Source: Limnospira platensis (GTDB lineage Bacteria > Cyanobacteriota > Cyanobacteriia > Cyanobacteriales > Microcoleaceae). Taken from it: a stretch of DNA of 64,000 bases. Below, in pieces: positions 63,089-64,000 of the stretch (the stretch's first letter is position 1; every line of letters begins with the position of its first letter). The notes beneath the pieces were generated by a model. That model did no database searches. It saw only the letters and a program-made list of their open reading frames with translations, and was not told the origin of the DNA. The translations under genes and the position numbers were made by a program. The DNA is taken from the NCBI RefSeq assembly GCF_046480435.1, contig NZ_PKGC01000020.1, one strand, 5' to 3'.

Positions 63089-64000
63089 TTATAGAGGGTT
63101 TTGGGAATCCCATAAATGACAGGAAACAAAATGTCCGGGGTTAATTTCTCGCAATTGGGGTTCCTCGACCCGACAGCGATCGCCAACTAAATTCGCCGAG
63201 GGACAGCGGCTATAAAATCGACATCCACACGAGGGTAATAAAAAGCTGGGAACATCTCCTTTCAGGATAATTCGTTCCCGTTTGGCTTCGATTTCTGGGT
63301 CGGGAATAGGAACAGCAGAAAGTAAGGCTTTAGTATAGGGATGAAGGGGATAATCATAGACAGAATTGCACTCCCCTATTTCCACTATTTTACCTAAATA
63401 CATGACTGCTACCCGGCTGGAAATGTAGCGGACTATACTTAAATCATGGGCGATAAATAGATAGGTTAAATTCAGGCGTTTTTGTAGCGATCGCATTAAA
63501 TTAACTACCTGTGCTTGAATAGAAACATCCAAAGAGGCGATCGGTTCATCACAGACCAAAAAATCCGGGTCAACTGCTAAAGCCCTAGCTATAGCTATTC
63601 GCTGTCTTTGACCACCCGAAAACTCGTGAGGATAACGATTAATAAATTGGGGATTCAGTCCCACTAATTCTAATAACTCTTGCACTCGATTAATCAGGGA
63701 TTCACCCTTAGCTAATCTATGAATTAATAGGGGTTCCCCAATGATTTTTTTTAGGGTCATTCGCGGATTTAGGGAAGCGTAGGGGTCTTGGAAAATTATC
63801 TGCATTTGGCGGCGCATGATCCGCAACTTTTGGGCATCTAATTTAGTCAGATCAATATCATTAAAATAAACCCGGCCACCTGTGGGAGTTTGAAGCTGTA
63901 AAATCGCCCTACCTGTCGTGCTTTTCCCACAGCCAGACTCCCCAACTAAACTAAGAGTTTCACCCCGTTTTATCTCAAATGTTAAACCATCTACTGCCCT
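63089..64000 (-). CDS. Peptide/nickel-type ABC transporter ATPase (OppF/DppF family), 5' end beyond window
   Basis: Partial: the frame stays open to the right edge, and the window holds about 303 C-terminal codons. Reading from the edge: AVDGLTFEIKRGE, Walker A GESGCGKSTTGRA, Q-loop IIFQDPYASLNPRMTL, signature FSGGQRQRIAIARAL, Walker B FLVCDEPIASLD, His in FIAHDLSIV. The C-terminal oligo_HPY segment HPYTKALLSAVPIPDP and cysteine-rich tail (CGCRFYSRCPSA, DRCRVEEP, VSCHL) match the tail that binds an iron-sulphur cluster in Dpp-type ATPases. The missing part is short, roughly 30-50 codons of OppF N-terminus, or a fused OppD half. Confidence 0.9.
   Translation of the reverse strand, partial: RAVDGLTFEIKRGETLSLVGESGCGKSTTGRAILQLQTPTGGRVYFNDIDLTKLDAQKLRIMRRQMQIIFQDPYASLNPRMTLKKIIGEPLLIHRLAKGESLINRVQELLELVGLNPQFINRYPHEFSGGQRQRIAIARALAVDPDFLVCDEPIASLDVSIQAQVVNLMRSLQKRLNLTYLFIAHDLSIVRYISSRVAVMYLGKIVEIGECNSVYDYPLHPYTKALLSAVPIPDPEIEAKRERIILKGDVPSFLLPSCGCRFYSRCPSANLVGDRCRVEEPQLREINPGHFVSCHLWDSQNPL

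Noticed and set aside
1..64000. tRNA genes or other known non-coding RNAs such as Yfr1, tmRNA, 6S
   Set aside because: Intergenic stretches were read for T-arm patterns, cloverleaf ends and the Yfr1 core motif; only the 5S rRNA was found.
1..64000. Prophage or integrated element
   Set aside because: No integrase, terminase, capsid or att-type direct repeat was seen; accessory content is surface-glycan and single defence genes.

Overview
The window looks like cyanobacterial chromosome, probably from a large-genome filamentous species of the Arthrospira/Limnospira type; the genus is an inference. The supporting signs are the many GCGATCGC (HIP1) octamers, a ycf33/DUF751 gene, hybrid histidine kinases, Ser/Thr kinases with WD40 or zinc-ribbon modules, and a DUF4347/cadherin-like/RTX-type giant protein. 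The sequence is a draft scaffold. N-runs lie at 18079-18157, 26693-26793, 44922-44931 and 47459-47504, with a single n at 49038. Comparison with protein families or sister repeats shows that none of them has a correct size.

Layout. 1-384 is non-coding, with hairpins resembling the end of an IS200/IS605 element. 0.4-5.7 kb holds a WD40 Ser/Thr kinase, a small secreted protein, and a GT-C glycosyltransferase paired with an SMR-like flippase subunit that ends at a clear terminator. 5.7-11.6 kb holds serS and a four-gene sugar ABC importer of GgtBCD-A/MalEFGK type behind a good promoter. 11.7-17 kb holds ycf33, a 1263-aa hybrid histidine kinase and a response-regulator/histidine-kinase. 17-24.5 kb holds a zinc-ribbon Ser/Thr kinase, a TPR/SPINDLY-type O-GlcNAc-transferase-like protein, rpiA and an aldo/keto reductase.

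24.5-42.5 kb is a surface-polysaccharide locus. A compact minus-strand run contains a Wzy-like membrane protein, at least seven glycosyltransferases, an LPG-synthase-like membrane protein, a GT-C membrane transferase and a methyltransferase. A plus-strand GT4 and a minus-strand pair (GT4 plus PglK-like ABC flippase) complete it. One dolichyl-phosphate-mannose-synthase-like gene has a single in-frame TGA.

42.9-51.6 kb is one giant gene of about 2,900 codons. It reads as a DUF4347 domain with a His/Cys pair placed as in caspase-clan peptidases, three concanavalin-like modules, about ten cadherin-like repeats (near-identical 285-bp DNA units), a pectate-lyase-like beta-helix region and an RTX-like C-terminus. 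It is followed by a GT2, a GT26 (WecG/TagA) with a C-terminal GspE-N/MshEN-like extension, and a zinc-ribbon C-methyltransferase.

55-64 kb holds nadC and a solitary 5S rRNA gene with its own consensus promoter and terminator and no adjacent 16S/23S. It then holds a SanA-like protein, an AEC transporter, a fructosamine-kinase-family protein, a GmrSD-like DUF262/DUF1524 protein, an HSL-type hydrolase, a methyltransferase, an HMA mini-protein and a truncated Opp/Dpp ATPase at the right edge. The most unusual items are the giant DUF4347 protein with its homogenised repeats, the autonomous 5S unit and the GT26-MshEN-like fusion.
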